From: Temnopleurus reevesii
Lineage: Eukaryota; Echinodermata; Echinoidea; Temnopleuroida; Temnopleuridae
DNA: 64,000 nt
NCBI GenBank assembly: GCA_036244855.1
Contig: BQKZ01000582.1
Span: 27,274 to 91,273, forward strand
Direction of reading: 5' to 3'
Shown here: one piece after another, positions 1 through 13,400 of the stretch
How the letters are laid out: each line of letters begins with the position of its first letter
Numbering within the stretch: position 1 is the stretch's first letter
The notes under the pieces: generated by a model
Told to the model about the DNA's origin: nothing
The model's database searches: none
The model's input: the letters and a program-made list of their open reading frames with translations, nothing else
Position numbers and translations under genes: made by a program

Positions 1-644
1 ATTGGCGCTCGTTCATTTTAGAATGTGATTCAGCAAAGTTTTTTGCTTTATTTAAATGATTCTATTGCAGGTTAAAGGAATTATATCCGTAAAGTCTAAA
101 CCAGGATGCGGTATGTATGAGGGTTTTATTATTCTCAAGTCAAATAAAATAGTTCCGTCATTGTAACTCTCGAGTGTCATGAACTTTTGTGCATTGTCAT
201 CATTTATGATCTTTTTTTGTTGTAAATTTTATTAATTTCCAGCAAAATACAAATCAATGCAGTATAACAATTGGAAAATAATATTAAGTTTTGAAATTAT
301 ATGTTGTTAAATGTAAAATCTTAGTTATGAGAGTAAAAGAAATTCTTATTTTTTTCGAAAACGGAGAGACCCCCTAAAAAAAAAATTCCTTATAAGCTGT
401 TGGCTACTTTAGTTAAATAATTTCTATAAATAGCAATTATATTTATGTAATATTCATGAGGAGTGGTTGTTTTAGCAACCCCGCCTTGTGAGCATGCGCT
501 TGTGATGATGATGATGAGTTTATGTTCGCGAAAGAGGTTTATATCAAGCTCTATCGCGTAATAATCCAGCTGGATTGAGAAACGCCCACCAAATTTCAAC
601 GACAACAACAACAACATCAACACTCTCTCTCCTCACCATCTTAG

Positions 645-699
<55 letters not shown>

Positions 700-3600
700 C
701 TCTCATTATCTCTTCTAATTGTCTTTCCCCTCCTCTTCATTTGCTTCTTTCCTATTAGGCTTCTTCTGCTTCATCTTCTACTTCATTTTCTCTTCTTCTC
801 CCTCCTTCTCCTCCTTATTCTTCTTATTCTATTCCTTCTTCTTCTTCTTCATCATCTTCTTCTTCTTCTCCTCCTCCTTCTTCATCATCTTCTTCTTCTT
901 CTTCTTCTTCTTCTTCTCCTCCTCCTTCTTCTTCAACTTTTTCTTCTTCTCCTTCTTCTTCTTCTTTTTTTTCTTCTTCTTGTCCTTCTCCTTCTTCTTC
1001 TTATATCCCCACTTCCTTCATCCCTGCTACATCATCAATCCATCTACCTCAATGATATATTTATCCCCCTCTATCTTCCTCTTCCCCAATCCTCGTACCA
1101 ATCTCACACTTTCCAATAACTTTTAGATTTCAAAAATATTTACCTTCAAACATTTTCACATTTTCAGCAAACCACCTATTATCGACGTAATATAATACAT
1201 AATATTATTTGTAACAACAAAAGAATTTCACAATTAATTTCACTTCCATCATACCCGCAACGAATGACATCTTACTGTGTGAACAAAATAATTTGAATGA
1301 CAAAGCAGAAAATTATATCGGCCAAACCAAACTTGAACCAAGAGACCATATGGTGAATAGTGAAAGTTGTGAAGTGCCATTATATGCCAGATTTAGTTTT
1401 TGATTTGTGATTTTGGATTTGACCGCACGACTGCTAGATATTCGCATGCTAATCAGTTCAAGTACACTGCATGCTGGTAGGATAATACTTTTTTCTTACT
1501 TTCCTTTCTTTTCTTTGTCTTTCTTTCTATTTTTTTTTTATTTTTGAAAAGCGAACGTGGGTCTGTTGGACGAGCGGATATATTTTTTTAAATTTATAAC
1601 CAAGACCTGGTGTAAATGTCAATAGTCTTTTAACTTGCTGTCGAGCGCCATCTCCCGTCCTAGCAATTCTTTCTTTGTTGTGACCCTGTTCGGAATTGAT
1701 TATTGACTCGAGCCAACAAATATATGAAAACAGAATCATAGTGAACCGGATTGTCTGTTTTCGACTTCTCAGAGTTACAAATTAAAGACAGTGTCGTAAA
1801 GTATAAAGGATAGCCGATGACATGCAGCTCAAAATAAAAGTATCTGCCTTTAAAAATTTGTAAAACAAAACAAATACCTTTTTTTATGGCAGAAAATTCG
1901 CCACCAAATAGGGTTTAACGACCACCTAGATCCAATTATTTGCGTTAAATATATCGTGATCACAAAATATGGAATGAAAAGAATGCTGTTTTATAAAGTA
2001 AACGCCATATCACCGCAAAACAGATTTAAATGTGTGCGACCCGATTGATTTAAATAGAAAATATCTCAAAATATAATATGAGAGAACTAACATTCGTTAA
2101 TAATTAGTACCGAATAAGGGTCGACTAATGACTTTGATTTCAGAAAATGTTTATATCAATTGTTTTTTTTCTTAAATTTGTCAGGTATTGTAGCTCTAAG
2201 AAAAAAAAGGAATACTTTTCAATCTTTCGTTGGCTGAGACCTCATTGATGCAACTCTCATTTCCTGTATTAGTGGCAATTGTTTTACAAGTAGTTTTCTG
2301 AGGTGTCAGAACCCGGAACAAATTAATAAGCGTGTGAATTCAATTGCCTTTCCCGGGAGACTTGAATATCGAGGAATTAGAATGAATTGAGAAGCTCTGG
2401 GGATAATATCTGGGGATATCTATTGGAATGTTTGGGTAGAGTTCGAGTTGAATTTATTTCATTTATTCATGGGAATCATGAACATACCTGCTATATCAGC
2501 CCCAAAAGTCTGCTTTTCAGCAAAGATTTGTATTCAGTAACAAACTGTCTACTATTAATGATAATAAAAAAAAAACGTGAAAGTGATATAATAATGATAA
2601 TATGAAGTCTGTACTTTATAACGAGCGCTATAAGCACTTTAGAAAGTTTTGTAGTAACACTTTGTAAAGTCATCATTAGTTCGATATATTTCAACCAATA
2701 TTTTGTCAAATGTGTCAACTTATGATGGAATTTTGGCATTCTACCAAAAGTTTAGCAGTGTTGTCCAAACTTTGGAAAACTAAAAAAAAACCTAAAACCT
2801 CTTCCAAAGAGTCTCTAATGCAAGGTGCAATGAACGGTCGTATTTTCGAACATTTTCACAGAATGTCTATAAATAATGGGGGCCTACGCATTCCTTTTTT
2901 GCTTCCTCCTTCCCAGGATGGAAAGGGTTGAAAATCAAAACCTTTTTCTTTTTTTTTTTGCATTGGGGTCGTTTACATGGGGCCAGGAATCAATGATTAA
3001 AATCGGATCCGTTATTGTATTTCTTCGTCTATTTGTCTTTTTTCTTAAAGATTTTTGAAGACTGGCAATTCTTTCATTAAATAACTATCAACATTTCCAG
3101 AGTTAAGCTTGATGTAGCGGAATGGAGGGTGGATGGGGGAATATTTCTTGCCCCGCGGCGACGAACAATTTGTCAAGGATTAACTCGTTTGATTAGTTGT
3201 AGCAGTTTGTGACTAAAAACCACTTGCACGTGTAAGGAAACCAGTCAACAGAAGTTGAAAGAAAAACGAACGACGTTCCCCCGAAATAGCCCCAGTCGAT
3301 AATTTTGTTGAGTTATTATATTTCAAGATGGAAAAATATGACTTGGAAAATACCCCCATGATGCCGACTGACTCCGGGCGCGTGTATCCCTATGGGTGAT
3401 TAGAGGGTCGGCAGCGGTGGGATGGGCGTTGCTGATCCTAGGTACACGCGACCCTCTTCCCTCGTACAAGCCCCATGCCCAGGGGAACCTTGGCCGCCGT
3501 CGAATAGTGTCTGACACCCCAATAAACGCAGGAGCATGCATGCAAGCAAGAAGCCCCGATAACCACATAAAATTATGAAATATAGGCCCTGTGATGTCGC

Positions 3601-4347
3601 AGGCGACCTTTGAATCCCGAGTCTGAATTTTGATCGAAATCAGACATTTTTTTTCTGCGTGCAGAAGCTCGGAAGAGTTCCGAGGGGAGTGTGTAACTTG
3701 AGATGGGAGAGGGTCGACGGGGGATAACTTGGCATGTGGCGGATGACCGAATCACTGCTTCATCCCTCATGATAAACCTCAAAAGAAGGACAATCCTTTC
3801 TTCCAAATGTCCCATTTGTGCAGTAAGATGTAATTTGTCTTGAGCCCTATTGTGGTCCAGTTTCTTCAGCTTGACCACATCTTTTGTTGCCGCTGGACAT
3901 GACAGAGCGTGCGGAGAAAATGATAAAATTAGCATTTGAATGGAGAGATCTTAGGCCCCAACAATGCGGAGGAGATAAACTTTTTTGTCCAACAAGTTGA
4001 GCGCGGAGGAATACGTGGTTATGGCGTGCGCCTGGTCCACACAGCCACACGACTAACTTTTTTTTTCTCTTGGAACACAAAAGAAAAACCCCATACGTAA
4101 TACACGCCAACGGCCCGACCTCATGCGAACAAGTGATCAGTGTGTGTATGTGTGTGCCGATCCAGTGTGTATGCTTCTATCACTGGTACTGGACAGATCT
4201 ATACGGAACATAACCCTTACGGAAGCAGACACCAACATATACATAATTTTGATATATTCATGACTAAAAACTTGCTTTTTAGGACGAAATGATGTTGTAC
4301 TCATGATTATCTGGACACTTGGATTGCTTTAACGTGTGATTTCGAAG
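1..4347. other. Upstream region of Notch, no recognised gene
   Basis: No ORF here resembles a known protein. The first 2.5 kb is AT-rich apart from the pyrimidine tract described separately. From about 3110 to 4130 the sequence becomes G/C- and CpG-richer (for example CCGCGGCGACG near 3154) and contains a CACGTG E-box at about 3226. This is the likely promoter and 5' leader, but no TATA box or start site can be fixed. Overlapping ORFs on both strands at 3323-4110 have unremarkable composition and are probably not coding. Confidence 0.4.
631..1030. repeat. Long polypyrimidine tract, (CT)n then (CTT)n
   Basis: A run of CT dinucleotides at about 642-700 passes into imperfect CTT/TTC triplets to about 1010. 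Almost every base of the + strand is a pyrimidine over some 370 bp. It produces a long Phe/Ser-rich open frame that is an artefact of the repeat. Mirror-symmetric pyrimidine tracts of this kind can form triplex (H-DNA) structures. Confidence 0.9.
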
Positions 4348-4444
4348 ATGAGGAGGACTATATACCCAGGAATTTCTCTTATTTGTCTTCCCAAAGTTGG
4401 ATTATTTCTGGTGGTAGTGGTCGCAACTTTGACGAGTGTCTCTG
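4348..4444 (+). CDS. Notch: Notch exon 1: start codon and signal peptide
   Basis: The ATG at 4348 is the first in-frame ATG after an in-frame TAA at 4330-4332 and has A at -3. It encodes a secretory signal: basic start MRRT, a Lys, then the core [12 protein letters not shown] and a small-residue cleavage area SVSG. The donor is G|GTAAGT at 4444/4445, giving phase 1, and it joins cleanly to 13899 to complete a Gly codon. Reading through the donor gives no Notch-like sequence. The 5' UTR extent and transcription start are not visible, and further upstream non-coding exons are possible. Confidence 0.85.
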
Positions 4445-7400
4445 GTAAGTTGGTCCTCACGAGTCCCAATACTTTTTTGCCACGGGTTTTCTGTGGAGCC
4501 CCCCTAATGCTATTCCTGATCGTGACGTTTTTGATAGGAGCTGGTGTCACGATTCCTAAAAAAAATCGTCTCGGGAGTTTATAACTTCAAAAGTTGCTGC
4601 ACATGGAGTTCATAAAAGTGATCGTCTGACATGAATGAATACCAATTTGACCTGTTGAATATGAACTATACTTATATGATGTTCAATACACTATCATATA
4701 CTTCCATAGGAAAATGAATATGATTGTTTTGTATAATGCATTTTACATGGACATACTATTCTGCATGCAGATTTGTATCTTTATGGTTCATGGTAATCTT
4801 TCTGAATGTATTGTAGTCTTCCAGACGGCAGTTGCACTGGAAATTTGCCCATGAAAATTAATTGTGCAAGTTGGATGTTTCCATGCAGATCATCTATTTT
4901 ATTTGTTTCTATTATGTCTGACTTCTCTTTTTGTTTGTGAACTTTCCATGAACTTACATCGAAAGGCTACATGTTCACCATAAATAAAAATGTTCACATT
5001 TCACATTAGAGTCTGCATTGATGTCACTTTTGATGTTATATACTGTAATGTTTATTGCTGTGTAAAAATAAAACATTGAACTATTGAACTAATGATTTCT
5101 AATCTAGCCTTAATAGGGGTATTATTAGTTTTGCTTTAAAAATTGTAAGTAGTAATATCAAAAGTAAACATAGGGCAATTTCATTTTGTTTGTGTTTTTG
5201 TGATATATTGTGATATATTCCAGTGCTGTTTTCTCTGTAATATTATTTGTTATTGTAATAATTTGAAGGGTACATCGATAGCTGATTGGACCACCCTTGG
5301 TATTACCTCAATAGATTATTACCTTAATGAATAATATGATCTAGAACATTTTATTTGACATTGTTGATCTTTCTTATATTGACTATAATAATAAAAATAA
5401 TAATATAGACTATATTCAATGCATTACAGCAATTTTCTTATAAATGCTTTTTTTTCCTGCAAAAGTATGATAACACAGCTTTGTGATTGAAAAATGCAAT
5501 TAAAGATGTTTGAGGACTGCATACTTTCATGTATTTTTATGTAGTGTTCATGTTATCATAATTTTTGTTAAATAGATTATTGCAAATATTTATACTTAAA
5601 TTTTGCACAGATCAGAATAATTTGGACCAGTAATAGTAATACAAGTACTGTAGTCTGACTATATCTGTAATTCCATCAACATTGTAATAATATTAATTCA
5701 TGTGTATATGTTTGTAATTGCTTTTTAATCAAATTTAGTTTGCGTGGGAACAGTCTACTTGGAATTCTCGTTCAGTAATTGTTATGTACAAGTGCAATTA
5801 ACTGTCTCTGTGCGAGTGAATTCCTAACAAAGAAGTTAGAAACATTATCTGATAGCAAGGAGGACATTAAAGTCAATTATTTAAATGGATATAGAATAAT
5901 TCCCATCTAGAATTCTTAACTTTTAAAAGAGTGTCTGCCAACTCCGACAAAAGATTACTCACAAAAAACTCTTTTGTTAAAATGCTAGTTAACCATAAGA
6001 TTCACAAGGTCTACACTTGTAGAAAATTTCACATCCCATTATGTTTTGTAGAGAAGTTTTGCTTCATTGGCTTTAAGGTCCTTCTTGCTTTTAGAAGATG
6101 ATGAGGTCTAATTACTTAATGACCAACATAAATACTAATGGCTGGGGCAGCATGTTTTCAAAATAAATTGTGTATGGGGCATGTTTGAGAGACAAGATAT
6201 CGCTAAAATTCAGCTGGTCCGTGTTTGGTGATGACAAAGAGTAATGAGATAAAATGAGATAAAATGAGATAAGATGAGAGTTTCTTGCAAGGACTCTCCT
6301 GACAAAAACAGCTTCAAGAATGTGAGCAAAGCTACATGTACACAAGCTTGTACAGACTGTAATGTACATGTTCAATTAAAAACATTTTTCACCAATTGAT
6401 GATTTTTATGAGAAAAGGAAGGAAAGAGTGCTTTAATAGTTCTCTTTAGTAAGTAGAGAATAGGAAACCTACACAAAATGTATTTTGAAATGCATATACA
6501 GTATAAACAATGTAAAATCAATCAATACGAGTTTTTAATTTTTCACCTAGGAATAAACAATGAACTTTTAAACAAAAATTTGTGTGGTTAAGGGGAACTT
6601 CATTCTGAATTATTGATATTCCCTTTACATGATAGGAACATTTTTCAATTGTATATTAGGCTGAGAACTATGTAAATGGAGTTATGGATTTAATTCAATT
6701 TCAATATATGTTAAAATTATTTCTGCAATATGAGAAGCGATCAATCGGTTAATACATTCAGACATTTTTAATGTTCAAGTTGAAACACATTTAAGCTCCT
6801 TTTGTAAGCATGAAATGACCTCTAAGCTTAGGCACGACAGGCAGCTAGGAATATTTGGTGATGACTAGAGCATTGAGATAAGAAAGATGAGCTTCTTAGC
6901 GTTATCTGGTATTAGAATCACGACCAGGCCTGGTGAAGACTGAAGGGGAAGTCGCCAGAGATAGGGATCATTTAGTAAACAAAGAACATTTAATTTGCTT
7001 ACCAGTGATAGTAATGGTCATTGGACTTTGCCACATTTGAGAGGCTATATAGTTGAAGAAGTCCGGAAAGAAGGACTACATGTGGTGAAGTCCTACAATG
7101 AATGATGTATTCAATTAATATTACATTTACAACAAATGTATACTAGGTCTACATTGTAACACATGGTCCTGTGAATACAGTCAACTCTGCCTCAATTAAA
7201 TATGTCTTACAAACCAAAGAAATTTCTTGAAACAAATGATGCCATGTTACCTCTTATACATGTAAGTCGAATTTCTCCAAATTCAACCAGATTTTTGTGG
7301 TCACGGATGTTACAAGAATCTTCTCAACTTGTTGCCCTGTCAGGCAACTAAGTTTTTAGACCATTTGCCTGAAAAAAAAGTTTCTCTTGCCCAAAATTGA

Positions 7401-10400
7401 ATGCCAATGCCAATTTTACATACTTTTATAAAACCATTACTTGCCTAATTGGGCAAGTGACAATTTCATTAACTTGCCCGACAGCTAAATTTTGATGCCC
7501 TGGGCATGTGGGCAAGTAGGTTTGTAGCGCCCTGCGGTCACAAGAGATGCAACTAATACAGATTTTGATGTGTCTGCCTATAGTAATGTGAATGTTAAAT
7601 TATGATTCTGTTAAACAATGTGTATCCATGTTTTTATATTCAAATTATTTTGAAAGTTATAAAATAGATTATGACCACTTTTTGTTCTTCTTGTATACAG
7701 AATGTAGCCTACATGTACAGGCCTTCTCTATGTTTACTTTGAATGGAAATTTTCAGGAAGGGAAAGTGGATGAAAATCAAAGTTTATTTCCACTTTGATA
7801 ACTACAATACTGCACTTTATACAGTAATATAATTTTGTAGTTTTGATTTGGTAATAAGAATTTATTGCTTTTGGAAATAGTATTGCAATGCTCAGTTTCA
7901 CTTCAGTTATGAGTATGTTTTGTTCTCCGCAAAGAAGTAGTTTTGAAATAATCCCTGGGCAGCATGGTTATTTGCTGGGTTTAATTACAGATCGTTCCCA
8001 AAGGGAATAGACAGAATTTATTCAAAGACTCTCCCTGCAACTACAATGCAATTTGCTTTGAGAATATGATGTGATTGTTTTGATTTACTTCTGTTTTATT
8101 TTCATACTTAATTTCATGTATCATTTTGGATCTTCATCTTACAATATTTTCTTCAATATTTCATTCAATCTTTGAAAGAACCTTTTGCTTTGTTTGTAGT
8201 TTTCTATTTTCAAATACATTGTTTTATTGATGTTATTTCATTTGAATGGCTCTTGTAATTTTGAATAATTAATGTACATTGCATGTTTAATTTTAACTAA
8301 CTACAAAGGAATAATTTTTATAATAAATAATAGCAACAAGTCATTTTATCACTACAGAAGCTGTCCCTGTGCACATAAACAATTTAAACAATTTACATAC
8401 ATTTTACATTTATATAAAATGAGAATTACAGAAGCAGCACTGCATGCATAAATATATTTTGCACGAACAATTCAATAAATTTATATGAACGGATCCAAAT
8501 ATGTTGTATAACAATTCCATAAGTAAACAATTAACTGTACTGATATATGGTTTTGTGATGTGACATTGTAATTTGTTCAAAATCTAGGTTATTCTTTTGA
8601 TTCCAGGGCTGGATATGAACTTATGCCTTCACAGCTGGCGAGCTTACACCTTCGCAGAAATCAATTTTCGACAATAGTATAAGCTACGTTTCTATCACGA
8701 CATGCTTCATATGTGTAGTCAGAAAGGAGCCTTGTAGTTTTCCTTTGTTTTTTTTTTGCATGCCAGATGTTGATTCTCTTGCTCAATGAGAGGTGTGAGG
8801 GCTGATTAATTGTGACTAACTATTCCTGAATTTTGAGGCAAAAATGGCTAATTGTATGTTATTTATTTCTTTGATAACTTTGAGTTATTTTCTGTAGAGA
8901 CGTTATGTTTTTCTGAACATTGTGTATGATGTATTCTCTTAAAATGGGGATACACATGTTGATTTATGAAGTATACATTTGAAAGTTTAATATGCTTTAA
9001 TGTGCTATGGATTGTTTGTGTGTTCAAAAGCTGTGCCATTGATTTAAATCTTCATTCAGCATTAATTTGTTAACCTCAAAAGAATGTAGCCATCAGCTTT
9101 TTATCTGCCAATGTAGTACCAAAGTCCACCAAATGATTGTGGCAAAGAAAATTAGTACTGTTGGTGTTGATCTTTAATCATTATTCATTGTAATGATAAC
9201 CTGTCCTTCACCTGGTATCAACAGTGCATTAAAAGCAGCCAAGAGCCTTTGTCAGTCATTAATAAAATAATTCCAATTATTTTTTCCTTTTTTTAACAAT
9301 TCGTTTTTAGTGCATATTTGTTATAAGCCCCCAACAGCTTCCAATTGTGTTTCCCTATACATTTTACCTCATATTTTTGATTGACTATGATGTTAAACCC
9401 CCAAATAATTCCATTTATCTTTTCTTTTCTTACATGTATTAGATGTTAGTGTCTTGATACTATATATGCCAGTTTGTTTTCTGCATTTAAAATTGATGAA
9501 TGGCAATATTGATGTATTCCACATACATGTAACAAAATATCTTTGCTTGCTTATACAGTACAAAATATTGAAGTATCTGCTCTGGCCGTTCGATTTCCTA
9601 AAATTTAAAACCATGCCACAATGTTGATGTACAATATTCTATACACCCTGTACATAAATTGAATGTAGGACTTTGTACGTGCAGGTACATGTAACACTGC
9701 ATGCAAATTACTAGTATATTGCTTTCTGAGTTAAAATGAATGCCTACACTGTACATGTAGGCTACACCTCCAGCAGCAGGGAGTGCGCAAGTTTTTTTTC
9801 CGCTAACTTCTGAAAAGAAAAAACCACAAAATTTTCACACCTCCCTTCTGTTCCTGAGAGGTATTTGGTGATGTTTATCTTGGTGTTCCATTATGACGTT
9901 CATGCGAAGAAGAAGACGGTGAGCTGTGTGCTTCTAAGTCGCCCAACGAGCTTCCTTTGTTCAGCCCGTGTCATCCTCGTATCTCCATATTCTATTGTTA
10001 TTCTGCAGTCATGATGCAGTCAGACTGCGCAAGATCGACACCAGATTGTGAAAAGGCCAGTTGTAAATTGTACTCTGCAGATCTGTGAGCTGGAAAATTT
10101 TGTTCCAAGCAGATGTGGTGTACCTTGACAAAGTGTGACTTAAGTCTTTAGAAACCAATACTGAAATCAGTGCTTGTATCATGGAATCGAATAAACTACA
10201 TGTATTCAATTCTGTAAATGTACACTATCAAACAAAGTTACGAATCACTGATAATATGCATATCTTGATACTGATTCAAAGATTCAACAAGAAAATCAGT
10301 GGATATTGAAGAACTTTCTTCTAGCCTTCCTTTTGCAAGGTTTGAAATGTTCTTCCATCACTCGTTTTCTTGCAGTTCTTGCTTGAACTTTAAATTTTTT

Positions 10401-13400
10401 GTCTGAAAGTGGGCTCATTTAGCGTGGAATTGCCCATTTACAAAATCAGCACTGTCAAAGTAATCCCATACTTACTTTGTTCATTTGCAATTATTCTTCA
10501 CCGAATAAGCACACAACGTCCTAGTTCCCAAAAAAACACTTCTGCTAAAGTGTTTAAGCAGTGGTGTACATATTTTACACCAAGAACTTGGCTGCGTCTG
10601 AAAATGTATTTATGTTACATAGCATGTGGGTGGCCTTAGCTTCAAATTACACAAAGAATTATCACAAAGTCACATTTCTTTTTATTCTTGCTTGTGGACT
10701 TGCACTTGTAATACAATACGACTTTGTTCTCGCCAAGGAAATGAAAAAAGATCCTTGGTGTTGAGCATAGAATGTATTAAAACTTCCTTGTATAATGTAA
10801 TGTTGATGCTAAGCCTTCAGGTTGGCTACATGCATTTTTCTTGTGATGGGGAAGATACCTTACTCCGCACATGTGCTGCAAACACAGTATTTAAATTTGA
10901 ATCCAATTGTGTTTGATTTGAGGAATTGAAGATGATATGCAAGTTTGAATACACTTTGACCCATCTCCTCAAAGAATATGTTATTTGCCTTCAAGTCTTG
11001 TCTATTGTCTGCTATTTTTCTCCTATTTTCTGTCTTCCCCTCTCTCTTTCTGTTTCTCTGTCTTCTATTTTTCTCCTATTTTCTGTCTGTCTCTCTGTGT
11101 GTTTCTCTGCCATTTCTCTCCCACAGGTATTTTATGTCTCTCTAGCTCTCTTTCTTTCCCTATCCCGGGTTCTTCCTTTCTGTTCATTTGTCTGTCTTTA
11201 GTCTTCCTTGAAATGGCTTCAAGTTCAGGCTTATTGTGAAAGCATGCTCAAGGGCTCAATGGTGTCAGGCTCGCATTCTTTGCATAAAGAGATTCATGCC
11301 TTGCTCACAAAACTTCAAAGTGAAAAGAACCAAAGTGTGTTTTTTCACCTCTTACTGCTCCGTCATACAGTAAACAAGAAAAGTTTAGATAAAGTTGGTG
11401 GTAGTCTTTCCTCCAGTATATCGCAAACTGCATAATGTTCATGTTGCAGAACTGGTATGTGTTCGTGTATGAATATGACACTGTTAGGCCAACATACGGA
11501 CGCAAAACATGCATGCACATATATCAATCTTTTGATTTAGGATGAGCTCTACAGGCTTTCAAAAGTATAGTTTTTTGTTCTAAGATGGAAAAATGAAACC
11601 AGTCTTTTTGTTTAAACCCTCTCATAAAATAGCAACATCAACACATTTTTTTTTATTAATTACATGTACATGTAGAGGTGATTTAATTGAAATACAGATT
11701 GTTGTTTGCATGTACATGTACATGTATACAAAATGTATAAGCAGTAAAGAATATCACTTATAAACTCATTTTAAAGAGTCTAGAAAGTTTCACCAAATGT
11801 GCATTTGAGTTTGTGACCTGCGCCTCCCGCCAGCCTGACGTCGTCATGCAGAGTGGTGCATTGTGGTTGTGTTTAGACTAGAAAGAGCAAGGTGGGATAC
11901 GACTAATTGTTAACTTGACCTTAAAACTGTTTTTCTTTGGATCGATGCAAGAAAGGTAGAATTGAACCAGAGGAAAATATAAAAGTATTGGTGAAAAAGA
12001 AGTGTTTGGTATCTGATGATTCCCAAATACTTGGCAGATTTTTAACACCTTTTACCCCTTGTTCATCCAGTTTTTAATTTTCACAAGTTCATTTTTAGTT
12101 TGCAAATGATATAATGATCTTTATGAGCAAATACTTTATGTATAGTATGTATAGATGTCACGTTAACTTTTTAGGAAATAAATCTCTCTTTATTTTTGAA
12201 GAAACAGCCAGGAAATGAATTATTTTCTGTAATTATAGATGGTTATGTTTCTTGAAGAAGAAACAGCGAGGAAATGAATGATTTTCATACAATATTCATA
12301 CAATATTAATTTTTCTTGATTAAACTAATACAGGAATTTTGATTCTCACCGAATAACCCTCAGTTTTGAGTGTGCATGTTTGTTGTTTCCTTCACGAACA
12401 TCCTGTTAAAAGCGGAAAACTCCCACGGAAGGAAATAACTCAAATATATCCCAAGATTTTTGTCTTTGTTCCAAATTTTAATACTACACCATATCTTCAC
12501 AGCATACATGTAGTTATGTTTGGTTTTGAAGTGCTTTTTGGCTGGCAAATTCTTTATTCTACCATAGTTTTCTCACCAAGATGAAGAAAGATGAATGGTT
12601 TCCCTCTATTATTTCAGTTTCTTTGGAGATGAGATTATTTGTGTAGTCCCACTCTTTGGATATCATGTTAGCAGGAAGAGTTGTTCAGCTGTTCCTATAG
12701 TATACTACTGCATGTAGACCAACATTTTCTTGGATTTGGAAGAAGAATTTTGATTTTTTTTTTTGCAAAAAATCAAATGACATGTTGCAGATTTTTAAGC
12801 CTTTATATGCTTAAAACATTTCATATTTTACAATACATGTTGTTCAATGCGAAGTATCAAAGTGCACACTGATTCAAACGTATATTCTGTAAGCAGTTCT
12901 AATGCTGAATTTTTTTTAGGAATAACAAAATGGTTTGCATCCTCATAAAGTTGATTTTTCTAAGTTACATGTAGATGCTGTAATTGTCTTCATGATGAAC
13001 AAGTATAACTTTCCATTTTGAAATCCCACAAACGTCTTTGAATGGGTTCAGTCACTATTCAACGAAAAATTATTTTTTCCTTTTTGTGACCTGGAGTGCC
13101 TTCTTTCTGTACACCATTCCCCACTGTGTGGGGAGGCACTGAGGTCTCGGTGGTTATTTTAAGGGGCATATCACGGCAGGGTGTGGCGGAGCAAAACTGT
13201 GCCTGCACAAACCAGGGATCCCTTCAAGCACAAACTTTTTTTCCAGCTGTTTTAGTACTGTATTTTTGTAAATTTGAAATCATGTATGCATGTACATGTG
13301 CCTGTGGGTAGATGTACAGCAACTGTTAGTGGGCCTAAATGTACATGACAAGTTTTCTTTAGAAAACCTTATTTTGTAATTTCAATTAAAAAAGACTGAA

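Noticed and set aside
719..1126. 135-codon Phe/Ser-rich open frame
   Set aside because: It is the translation of a CTT/TTC repeat; no start context, no domain.
1276..2338. YGTGTGAA words upstream (1276 and 2331) as Su(H) promoter sites
   Set aside because: They match only the relaxed consensus, which is common by chance; no canonical GTGGGAA is present upstream of the start codon.
4336..4347. GTG at 4336 as the Notch start codon
   Set aside because: Animal nuclear genes start at ATG; the ATG at 4348 has a good context and gives a proper signal peptide.
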